This document shows positions 11,587-22,183 of a stretch of 64,000 nucleotides of DNA, piece after piece; the first letter of the stretch is position 1, and each line of letters opens with the position of its first letter. The position numbers were made by a program, and so were the translations under genes. This stretch comes from Sipunculus nudus (taxonomy: Eukaryota > Annelida > Sipuncula > Golfingiida > Sipunculidae), in the NCBI GenBank assembly GCA_026874595.1, contig CM049309.1, positions 53,480,079 to 53,544,078 on the forward strand, written 5' to 3'. The notes beneath the pieces were generated by a model that had not been told where the DNA came from, searched no databases, and saw only the letters and a list, made by a program, of their open reading frames with translations.

Positions 11587-14234
11587 ACAAGGGACCTATG
11601 GGTCACGGCGCTCAGCTGTTATATATGATTAAAAAATATGATTTAGGAATGAGGCATATGCTGGTTTGGTGTGGTAATAAATATAAGCTTTATTATGAGT
11701 TGTTGGTGTTTAGCTTATGTATGATTATGATATTATCTTTGGAGACAGGTAAAAGGATTGATTTCATTTATTTTATTAACAAATGGAGTACTATTGTCAC
11801 ACAGATTTTGACTTGGCCATATAACTTATAAGCAGAACATATGATATAAGAGTTTAACTATTTATTAAAAAAATTACAAATATTGTCCCAAATATAATTT
11901 TTTGTTAAAAATAACAAGAGAATCTTATGATTTTTTAAAATGAAATATAACTGAAATGATTATTAAAATAATATTAAAGAATATATTCATGAATGCATTC
12001 ATGAATACATTTTGAAAGTATTTGCACTGGTATTCATATACTTTCATTTTTACCTGAATTCCAATTCTTTATGCAAGACATTTTATAATGGAGTACATAT
12101 TAATATTCGTATTTAAATACAATTGCAAAGTTTTCCCACCATTACTGGCATTTATTCAGTTTTCACTAAACAATTATGTTGAGAATCCAGAATATACAAA
12201 ATTCACACATTTAAATTATGATCAAAAGTACCTGGTTTTATGGCTTTTATTTATATTAAAAAAAAATGTAATATATTCATTTTGGACTAATTTCACATCA
12301 ATGTACACACTAGACACAGTAGGAATCTAGATTAATAATATCAACTGCATCTTTGTCTATCATTAATTTCCTTCATATGATCCCTAATGATTAGTAATGA
12401 ATAATATGATTTACTTTTTTATCATTAAAATTGAACTGAAAAATACCATAGGTGACTGCATGGTGTTATTTGGAGTACGTGACATTCTATCCATCGATAC
12501 AAGATTCTTTTATCATCAGTAACTGCAAGTTGATTTCCTGTTATTATAAACTAACAAATTCTTTTTTATTTTTCTTTAATTTGTTATTAAAAAAACATTA
12601 AAATTTATTAATTTATTGTTAATTGTTATGTTGTTGGTTAAAACTACTAGATGAGTTGGGTTGGACACCTGGATCAACTGTGGCTGGCCATAAGCTGCCT
12701 ACCTGCAACAGTGTATGGCTCGCCTCAAGCATGCATAATTTGCTGAAAGTTCAACAAGGTCAACATACAGGTGACTCAAGAGGGGCTGGAGAGAGTTAAG
12801 GTCTGACATGGTCTCATAAAAACATTAATAAAAGCTACAATTTTTGGCCAATTTCTTTCAGCTTTCTAAACTAAAAAGCTGAAATCCTTGTGTGCATGAT
12901 ATGAAAATTATATCAACCGTGCTCACAGGAAACAAATGTGCCATGGTCAAAGTTGGGCAAAATTTAAGGTACTTATTTTATATTTATACTAATAACAAAT
13001 AAAATTTGAAAAATTCAGGACTAATTTGGGGTATTCAATTGAATCTTGATTAAATAATGTTACATCCCTGGCAAAAAAACTCTAGCTTCAGCAATCCCCT
13101 TGTTAAGGGAGTAAATATATTTCTTGATTTTTTACATAGTGCATTATGTTTGGGCCCATAACTTAAAACAATTACGCAATACTGACATCATTTCTGGCAT
13201 ATGCATAGAGAATGTATAGAAAAATATGTATATTATATATGATTAAAGTCACATCAGTGGTTTTGATATTAGGCAGTCTTGAAGTGTAACAATGGGTTTT
13301 TAATGGAAAAATGAAGTTTTTCATTAATATCTCAAAGGTATTAAGTCCTAGTGACATTCTTGGCATGGTAGGGAATTTTGGAGACATCTAATTGTATGCC
13401 AAATTTTAGGAACTGAGAGCTGAAGCTGGGGAGCTGAGCTCTTGCAAACTGCATAACACTAGCTTGATGTAAACAATTTGTTACATGGTGCTTGAAAACT
13501 TGAATAAAATCTACAGTTTTTGATCAACTGGTTTCAAATTTTTGGTGTTAACAGACAAAATGCTAACAAAAACATGCTGAGAAAACTAAATCCACAGTAC
13601 TTACAGTAAAAAAACGTGCCATGGTCAAAGTTGGGCAAAATTTAAGGTACCAATTTTTTATTTTTGTTAATATTTTAAAAAATTTAAAAGATTTTGATCT
13701 AATTTTGGGTATACAATTTAATTTTGATAAACTAAAGTTATATTACTGGAAAAAAAGTCCATAGCTTTAACAAGTTTTGTGTTAAGTGATCAAATATCTT
13801 TCCTGATTTTTTACAAAATGCATTATGTTTGGGGCCATAACTTTTTTAAATTATATAATACAGACATAATTTCTGGCATGTACATAGGAACTATATAGAA
13901 GAATATTTATGGTAAATATGAGGGAAAACAGATGAGTGGTTTGGATATTAGGCAGTCCTGAAGTGTGAAAATAGGTTTTTAATAAAAAATTGAGGTTTTT
14001 CCTTAATTTCTCAAAGGAACGAAGTCGCAAAGACCCAGTTTTCGGCTTGGTAGGAGATCTTGGGGACATCTAACATTATGCTGAATTTTGGATTCCTAGG
14101 TCTTACGGTTTCAAAACGTGCCACATCTACGGACGGACGGACGGACGGACGGACGGACGGACGGACAGACGGACGGACGACGGACAATGGACCACGACTA
14201 TAGCTCAGATGACTTATAGTCAGCTGAGCTAAAA
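11587..14234 (+). mobile_element. DINE/Helentron-like non-autonomous element, copy 1
   Basis: The 5' end ACAAGGGACCTATGGGTCAC carries a near-palindrome and then GCTCAGCTG. The 3' end is a 13-bp-stem hairpin (14202-14230, AGCTCAGATGACT / AGTCAGCTGAGCT with one mismatch, 3-nt loop) followed immediately by CTAAAAA. The 5' GCTCAGCTG is the inverse of the 3' CAGCTGAGC. Two internal modules of about 680 bases start at GTGCCATGGTCAAAGTTGGG (12938 and 13617). An ACGG microsatellite lies just before the hairpin. No Rep/helicase is encoded. The assignment to Helentron/DINE (Pearl-like) rests on architecture, not on homology search. Confidence 0.7.
14129..14187 (+). repeat. (ACGG)n tetranucleotide microsatellite inside the element
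   Basis: About ten ACGG units with ACAG variants, placed 15-70 bases before the 3' hairpin. The same tract recurs at 15349-15387, 38274-38338 and 45632-45697 at the same place in sister copies, so it belongs to the element. Confidence 0.9.
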
Positions 14235-14504
14235 ATAATACTTGATTTAGATTTCACAATTTTTAATTGTGTCTTTATTTCTCCATAATGTGCTTCATAT
14301 TTTATAATAATTTAAGCATACTGATGGGTTCATTTATATTTGTTAAAATCATTTAAAAGAAAATTGATTTCTTTAAAAATGCTACATTACACAACGTTGC
14401 ATCTTCTGGATTACACCTTGAATTATTTTTTTTCAAGGAAAGTTTTTGCATGTCGGAGTGGAAACAGCATTACAATTTAGGAGATACAGTGAAAACAATA
14501 ACAA

Positions 14505-15434
14505 TTACTGCATAACACTTGGTGGGTTGGGTTTACGGGGGGGGGGGGGGGGGGGGGGGGGGTGATTGGGGTGGTGATATGAGAATAACTGTACACCTGT
14601 CACAGCAGGGGATCTCCCCCAGTGACTGTAACAAATCAGAAACCCTGGCATAGCTGATTTCCAGTGACCTGGAGTGGGACCCTGCATCTGTAATCAAAGC
14701 AAGTGACTACAGAAAAAAAATCAATAACTAGCTTAATTTTCAAGCTATTATTTTTAAATTTCAGATTTAGACAAATTAAATATTTATGTTTACATGCTGT
14801 GAAAATTAAATCAATGATGCTAACAGGAAAAAAACGTGCCATGGTCAAAGTTGGGCAAAATTTAAGGTACTGATTTTTTTTTTATGCTAATAACTTAAAA
14901 AATTTACAAAATTCAGATCTAATTTTGGGTAAACAATTGAATCTTAATTAAACATAGTTATATACTTGAGAAAATAGACTCTAGTTTCAAAATTTTTCAT
15001 GTTAAGTGAGTTATTATTTTTCCTAATTTTTTACAAAGTCCATTATGTTTGGGCCCATAACTTAAAGAATTTATACTTTACAGACTTAATTTCTGGCATG
15101 TACATAGGAACTATATAGAGGAATATTTAAGGTAAATATAAGGAAAAACAGATGAGTGGTTTTGATATTAGGCAGTCCTGAAGTGTGAAAATAGGATTTT
15201 AATCAAAAATTGAGGTTTTTCCTTAATTTCTCAAAGGAACGAAGTCGCAAAGACACAGTTTTCGGCTTGGTAGGAGATCTTGGGGACATCTAACATTATG
15301 CTGAATTTTGGATTCCTAGGTCTTACGGTTTCAAAACGTGCCACATCTACGGACGGACGGACGGACAGACGGACGGACGACGGACAATGGACCACGACTA
15401 TAGCTCAGATGACTTATAGTCAGCTAAGCTAAAA
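14505..15434 (+). mobile_element. DINE/Helentron-like element, 5'-truncated copy 2
   Basis: It abuts copy 1. It has one GTGCCATGGTCAAAGTTGGG module (14838), the ACGG tract and the 3' hairpin (15402-15430) followed by AAAAATAAA, but no 5' ACAAGGGAC end. Its last 600 bases are very similar to 13617-14234, which suggests a tandem partial duplication of the neighbour. Confidence 0.65.
14537..14562 (+). repeat. 26-base homopolymer G tract
   Basis: An uninterrupted run of 26 G. Shorter G runs at 34788, 36834, 44182 and 58345 also sit inside copies of the same element group. The length may be affected by sequencing or assembly. Confidence 0.9.
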
Positions 15435-15508
15435 ATAAATTCAACATAATCCTGTTTTTGTATCAGACTATGGTTCACTGCTGACAGTCACCCAGTACAA
15501 TCAAACTA

Positions 15509-17514
15509 CCGTAAAAGTCGTTGCAGAAGTCGCATCCTTATTACAAGTCGCACCATGAATTTTAGGATACCCATGGGGAATAGCCGTTCAAGTTTAGTTT
15601 CAGGAAAAGTCCATAATATAGGTCGCACCCAGACTTCGGAGGCGTCCCAACCACCTGATACTTTTGGAATCTGAGTATCATTCCTTGCGATGCAAGACTA
15701 CAACCAACGTCCCCGTGGTACTTTTGTGGTTTATAAACTAGATAAGCCATAAAAACGTAAAAATAATTGGACAGCTTTAATACAATGCTTATATTTAAGG
15801 AAAGCAACAGAATCTTAACATATAAAGTCGGGGTTCAATTGTCAGGTAAGATTTGTACAGTGCCAAAGTCAGCTGCGTCGGATAACATTTTGTGCTGTGA
15901 AACGATGTCATTGTTGCCGTTTCTTACTAGTTTAAGTAACATTAGATTGCAAATATCAAGTTAAATCACTGTATTAATAAACTAAAAGAGTCTGAGGCAA
16001 AATACTATCACAATCGAGCAACTCTTTAAATTGTTAAAGATCGTCAAACGGAGGGTGGATTCATTACACTATGATTAGTTTGCGTACGCGTGACGAGTCC
16101 CAGTCCGTCGCACTGGGCATGATTTGAACTGACTTAAGACAACTGAAAGATGGAAAGAATAATTCAGTTTGAATTTATTCACCTAATTTCTTATATGGGC
16201 TCTAAAACTGAATTTATTATCCCTTCAATTAAGTGTTACAACTTACCATCTAGGCGCGGCACATGCACGGTATTACTGAAATCACTGAAATATATGTCAG
16301 TCAACAGGGGAATAATGAACGCTTTATTGACCGGTCAGTTAACGTAAAATAAATATAATTGAATTTACAGATATTATATTTACTGAGACTAATGATTTAT
16401 TTTTCTTTGATAATATCTGGAAAACCCAATTTCCATCGTTATCAGTGATTATATTCAAGTGGCTTGGATGTATGGCAAACTCAGCCGTGTTGAACCAGAT
16501 CCGTCATGACACCAAACGGTGCCGGTTCCCGTGGAATTTAGGTGTGTATGTGGCATTTTAAGTAAATAAAATATATACCTATATGGTGTTTGTTATTTCA
16601 TTGTATTGATTAATGTGTCTTCATTAAAAATATCACGAATACGTCAACGCACGATTGAAAGCAATGCATGCGTGCCGCCATATTGCTGGGCATACGACCG
16701 TCCTGAAACAGACACGGGTAACACTCGAAACAAATCGTATATTTGTAGCTCACGTGAAACGTTATTACATTGTTATCCAAAACGCTTGAAAACCACGAGA
16801 TGGTGACAGTGACCTAATGGTTCTCAATATGAGAGTTTATAATTGTGGATATCAGTCACGGAAGGCTTAGTTGACATGGGGATGTAAAGGTCATTGCACG
16901 GGTGACCCGGGGCTTGAACTTCCGCTACACGGCTTCAAAGGTCAGCTGGTATTCAGCGATCAACCGGGCAGGCAAAAGAATTCACGACGTATGTGTAGTG
17001 GATCAAGCTTGAATGTGACGCAACTTTACATGCATAAACGGATATGGAACCGCGAGTTTTTCATAATGGAAAGCATACCCATATAGTTAAACGGAAAGAA
17101 AATGTACATCAAAGAGCGGCAGACTGGCATATGCGTCAAATTGACTCGTGCTATAATAGTAACGCAGATTAGGAAGTGTCACTTGAATGGCGACTTGACA
17201 GAACGGGTAGGTCTTGAACTGGGCAAATTTAAAATTTGCATTTAATGTTAATAAAATGAAAATTACGTCAGTTCACAAAATATAAAGCATAATAGATGGT
17301 TAAAAGTGTAAATTATTGGGGAAAGACGTTTTACAAAGCACTGGTTAAAGGTATTGCCGATTATCGCTCAACTGACGTCGTTCCAGTTACCGGGAAAGCT
17401 GACAGAACGGGATAAGTACGTATTACAAGTCGCACACCGACTTTGCTAGAAAATTCTAGTTTTTAGAATTCGATTTCCTAGTACAAGTCGCGACTTCTGC
17501 AACGACTTTTACGG
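15509..17514. mobile_element. TIR DNA transposon, about 2.0 kb, 25-bp perfect ends, superfamily unknown
   Basis: The left end CCGTAAAAGTCGTTGCAGAA continues to 25 bases that match the reverse complement of the right end exactly (17490-17514). Both ends are flanked by TA (15507-15508, 17515-17516). Further GTCGCA words recur just inside both ends (for example TACAAGTCGCAC near 17425 and 17480). The interior is noticeably richer in CpG than the surroundings. Short frames exist (15767-15964, 16150-16347, 16606-16806, 16871-17086) but I see no DDE motif or known transposase, so it is probably non-autonomous. A truncated reverse copy is at 38600-39147. Confidence 0.75.
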
Positions 17515-17516
17515 TA

Positions 17517-18767
17517 TGTCTTAATTGCTTTAACATGATATATATGATTCAGTCTGAGTATGGAATAATACATTCCCATCTTTTCTGTTGGAAGAAATAT
17601 GCTACACCTTATATAGTGTATAACAGAAAAAGGCTGGAAACAGGTCATGCAGCTCAGCAAATTTTATTATTTGGCCATGTTAACTATATTTTTGCAGATT
17701 ATAAATGAATATAAGATTAAGAAGTAGAATCTTTGGCTTGAACACACAGGCCATTTGGGACAGTTCTGGACTGTCACAGTTGACTGTTTTTGGTGTCCAT
17801 ACTGCAATATCCAGGATAAGGTCCTGAACTCTCATTTAATATGGATACAATGTAACAAAATGCAAGATATCTATATGTCATTTAAAATATAAAGGTATGA
17901 TCATTAGTGAGACTATCAGTGATACACATGATAAAGATAGGGGTAATACACACGTCACAGCTCTAGAGAAGATTAAAAGGTGAGATACATAGATAATGAT
18001 AGGACCACAGCTGACTAAGACAGCATGAATGGTGAAAGACAGAGACAGCCACTGCCTCAGTGAATTCTGGCACTGGACATACCTAAGTGTCAGAAGGGTG
18101 TGCTAAAAGTTCAGATACACATATACTGTGCACATTCTGGTAATTTGTAGAAAGTTATGCTGTACATCATTATACTAGGGTCTGATAATACTGAAGCTTC
18201 CTTGTAAATGTAATGTCTGCAAAAGACGTCTTTCTTACATTTAATCTGTTAAATGTTAAATATGACACCTGCTGTTGTTTTTGTATCTGCATTATAAGTT
18301 ACACATGAAGAACTTGTTGAAATCACCAAAATTGTAAATGTAACACTGTAACAGGAGTTACAAAACATATCTTGTTAAGAGCAATTAGGATACAAGCAGA
18401 AAATTAAGACAGGTTGCATTAACTCAGTTGAACTATAGTCTCAGCTAAGAATAACCTTGGTATCAATAACCAATGGATATAGCATTCTAGTGGGTGTACA
18501 CGTAATCACAATGACAGCACAACTGATCAGTGATATTATCAATCATTCTAACATTTAAAGATGGCTTGATTACACATGTGACCTTAATGTGCTTGGGTCC
18601 TTTTAATTTCAAGAAACATGGACAGACAGTATGTTAACTGGATTGTCAGCACTGATCTCACTTTGACCCATGACCTGTAAACTTAATCATGTCCACAACT
18701 TTATTATGAGTAATCCTGGATCAATCATATTCATTGTGCAGCTCTAAAACACACTCATATTATACAA
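17517..18767. other. No gene seen
   Basis: AT-rich sequence with no exon-like frame, RNA gene or clear repeat. Confidence 0.35.
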
Positions 18768-18940
18768 TACAATGAAACCTTTGTTATAAGACCACCTGTA
18801 GTACTGGCCACATGTAGTCTTATTTCACAAGTGGTCTAATTATATTTATAACATATGTTATTGATTTTGGTTCACTCTAGGTTGGTCTTAACAGACAAGC
18901 TGTCTTGTGAGACAGGTGGTCTTTTAGACAGGTTCTACTA
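18768..18940. mobile_element. Short pogo-like MITE
   Basis: The left end TACAATGAAACCTTTGTTAT then AAGACCACCT pairs with the right end AGGTGGTCTTTTAGACAGGT then TCTACTA. About 30-base imperfect inverted repeats begin at TA. Length 173 bases; no coding capacity. Confidence 0.55.
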
Positions 18941-21094
18941 AATATATTTTTAATTTGTACGCTTTTTTTGTCAGTGTAAGCACAAAATCAGATAATGGCT
19001 ATATGACAATCCATAATGATTTGAAAGCTTCTTCATAGCAGCCAGTCAGATTCTTTGACAAGGAAGTCCAGTTTTATCTCTGCTGTCTGCTGTTTACTAG
19101 ATCGTATCATAATAAATGTGAATGAATTGACAAGTTATTAGCTGGGTTCAGACCATGTTTGATATAAATCACCGCTAATGAAATCAAATGGGCTCTGTAT
19201 ACTAGATACCTAGATAAGTATGGAGTGTGCTGTACAAAGCAAGTGAAAAAAAAAAGAAAGACAAACAGTCTGTATAAATGATATGTACCAGACAATCAGT
19301 ACATCCAGTATCTATTATAAGTCATTAATAAACTAAACTTGTATATTTTTCATATGTATAACCATAAAAAAGCAGCAAGTATGATAACCTTGTACTAGTT
19401 TTAGATAAAGAACTTCATGAACCTCACACACAGTACCACACTACAAGAACATTTATATTTTTCATTTAGACACAGACATTCAATTCAACCAGAGGAACAA
19501 ATCTCAGAGGGAAAAAACAACCTTTTTAATAAAAATACAGTATATGTATATTATACATATATTGTATTTCAGTAAAAATATAAAAAGTGACAAAAAACTA
19601 GTAAATGTTCATATAATAAGTGAAATGTACATATCATTATCAAACACTTACTCAGGTGAGGAGACTCCAAAGATGCTCATGTGATTTCATCAGAAGAGAA
19701 TCTGAGCATCAACTTTTGAAATACTCAACTCAACCCCTATACCAAAGGCATGGGATAAATACATTAATTCACAAATGTAAATTGTCCATTATAACCCCCC
19801 CCCCACACACACACACACACACACACATAAAACACAGACACACACACTTTTTCAAATCCAATACACAACAAAAATATTTTTGAAATCAACCTGCAGAAGT
19901 ACATAAATGATTAAGTAGCATGGTAATGGTGTTCCATAATACAAAACTGTATAGATCTCATGATGTAATTCTTGAAGAATTCTTGATAAACTGACAAAGT
20001 CACATTAGATCTGCAGGGTCATGGTGTATGTACATATATCTGGTAAGATCAAGCTGCACCATTCTATGTGGTCAACAGCTGATGATAATTATTTGTCTCC
20101 AGCTTGCCCAGGAATCAGGTCACACCTTTTTATGACAGTACAACATATATCTCTCCTGTACAGGGAAGTGTCTGTGGTCCTTATCACAGGGGAATCTGGT
20201 ACATGTACATATATTTAGCCCATATCTGTGCTTTATCTCTTACAGCTGCTAGAACAGCACCCTAACATGCTCTACTCAATCATATTAAAAGAGTGAGTTT
20301 TTTTAAAGATAATCTAAGCAAATATTAATAAATTAAGAAGACAGGAAAGCCAACATGTATTCAGTAATATAGAATAAAGATGATAGTGGCAATTTAACAT
20401 CATGCTAATATGAAATCTCCCTACTGACACCAGGTCCAGATTTACATGTTCTGATGCCCAGTAAAAAGTAGAATAATATTTATTGCTATTTACCAAGCTT
20501 AACAAAGTTCAGTTTGCATTCCAGATAATAAGAAACATCAATACTGGTACCTATCAGACAAATATATCTGCAATTATTTTTGTTAAATCAAGCAAAAGGT
20601 AAACTGTTACTTTATGTCTTACTCAGTCTCATGTAAAAGACAACTCCCAAGTACAAACACTGCCAGCAGTGTAAGACTGTTAGTGATGGTGATGCCCTGG
20701 TAGGCTAGTTGCCAAACTATACACCTTGGTCCAACAATAACTTCCTGTTTCTGCGATCCTTCCTCTTCATCTTAGGAAACAGGTTCTCCAAAAATAAAAT
20801 CATCACAAACTATCATAACATTTACTACATACACCAAAAAGATTGCCTGTTTTAGTTATTTTGTGCAGATGCAAAACATTTCTGAGTTTCAACAGCAGAA
20901 CACAAATGCATCTTTTTTGCTGATTCTGCTTTTTTTAGTATCACATGCACACTCATCAGTTGACATAACCATGTTTATCCATAATCTGGGAGGGAAAGCA
21001 TAGTTTCGTTTCAAAAATAAGATTCTCTTTCACCTTTACTGAACAATGATTAAATGTTTCTGGTTTAAGGAAGTGTAAAATTTCATTACAAAAG
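18941..21094. other. No gene seen apart from the CA repeat
   Basis: AT-rich sequence, including a palindromic TATATGTATATTATACATAT stretch near 19545. No supported gene. The LINE begins right after this stretch. Confidence 0.35.
19795..19827 (+). repeat. C-run and (CA)n microsatellite
   Basis: About ten C followed by about eleven CA units, then further CA-rich sequence to about 19850. Confidence 0.9.
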
Positions 21095-21105
21095 GAAGAG
21101 GGCTG
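21095..21105 (+). repeat. LINE target-site duplication, left copy
   Basis: GAAGAGGGCTG occurs here and again exactly at 25978-25988, directly outside the ends of the LINE. The base before and the base after differ between the two sites, so the duplication is 11 bp. Confidence 0.85.
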
Positions 21106-21127
21106 ACATGGAGACAAAAGAGCCGAC

Positions 21128-21949
21128 ATGGAGGTAACAACTACAAATGCTCGTTTAATTGCTGCACTAACCACAGCTCTCCAAAATGACGCCGTGCAAC
21201 AGTCACTCAGAACAGCGTTAATAGACCCACTGAAAAACTCACTTGAGAGAAAAATTCTTAACCTGGAAGAAAAAATATCAACCAACAAGGAGAAAGCAAA
21301 ATCAAACGAAGAAAAAACTACAATCCTTGAACGGAAAATAACCAACATAGAAGATACTTTAAACGACCTTCAAAACAAGTATGGAGATGTCGTTAATGAG
21401 ATGAAGATACGGAAAAATCACCAAGAACTAGAGGCTAAACAGAAAAACATCATAATCGAGGGACTACCAGAAAAAGAAAACGAAAAACCGCTGGAGCGAG
21501 CCGTGGAATTCCTCAGCCACACCATGACCCTGAACATCGATAGGTCAGAAATAAGCCAAGCGTACAGAATAAAACCAAAAGTTCAGGATGACGAAACAAA
21601 TTGGAGAAAAACAAACACAGGGACCACTAGAAAATTGATGATAAAATTCCACAACAGGCAAACGAAGGAGTTGGTCTATAGAACTAGATCAAAACTGAAG
21701 AACGTCCGAGTGGACAGAAACATTATCTACATAAATGAAGATCTTACCGAAGAAAAGACCAAATTATTCCATGATACAAGGGAACTAAAGAAACAAAAGA
21801 GGATACATTCAACATGGACCCAAAACGGACAAATTTATGCAAAACAAGAGAAAGAGGATATCCCTACATTAATAAAAAATGCGTCGACACTCCAGAAATT
21901 TAAAGAATGGATCGCGCTGACAGAAGGGAACAAGTCTACACAGAACTAA
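21128..21949 (+). CDS. ORF1: LINE ORF1 protein (coiled coil + RRM-like, L1-ORF1p type)
   Basis: A 273-residue nucleic-acid-binding chaperone that would coat the element RNA and form trimers. Residues about 35-105 are a highly charged heptad-rich coiled coil (LERKILNLEEKI, then LERKITNIEDTLNDLQNKYG). Residues about 105-195 begin with NIIIEGLPE (107-115), the usual start of the RRM-like domain of transposase_22-type ORF1 proteins. The C-terminal part (about 196-265) has the pattern IYINEDLTEEKTKLFHDTRE and WTQNGQIYAK, typical of the C-terminal domain. The start is the ATG at 21128; an earlier ATG at 21108 runs into a stop after a few codons. The frame is complete and undamaged, unlike ORF2. I see no CCHC knuckle. 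Confidence 0.85.
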   Translation: MEVTTTNARLIAALTTALQNDAVQQSLRTALIDPLKNSLERKILNLEEKISTNKEKAKSNEEKTTILERKITNIEDTLNDLQNKYGDVVNEMKIRKNHQELEAKQKNIIIEGLPEKENEKPLERAVEFLSHTMTLNIDRSEISQAYRIKPKVQDDETNWRKTNTGTTRKLMIKFHNRQTKELVYRTRSKLKNVRVDRNIIYINEDLTEEKTKLFHDTRELKKQKRIHSTWTQNGQIYAKQEKEDIPTLIKNASTLQKFKEWIALTEGNKSTQN

Positions 21950-22183
21950 ACCGGAAGCTAGAAAATTCCCATAATGCAACAACCATAAACAAAAAGAACT
22001 TCCTTTTTCTTAACGCAGAACTACACAATCAAATGAGAGACAAAACAAGGTAACCAAGCCGAATTTTGCACAAATGAAAGCTGCACAAACGTTTGTCGGA
22101 CTATATTTTCCCCTTTTTTATATATATTTATATATTTACGTCCCACTTATTATTTTACTGACAGTTTCGCCGTTGACACAATC

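Noticed and set aside
20956..21348. 130-codon minus frame overlapping LINE ORF1
   Set aside because: Antisense shadow of the ORF1 coding sequence and its leader.
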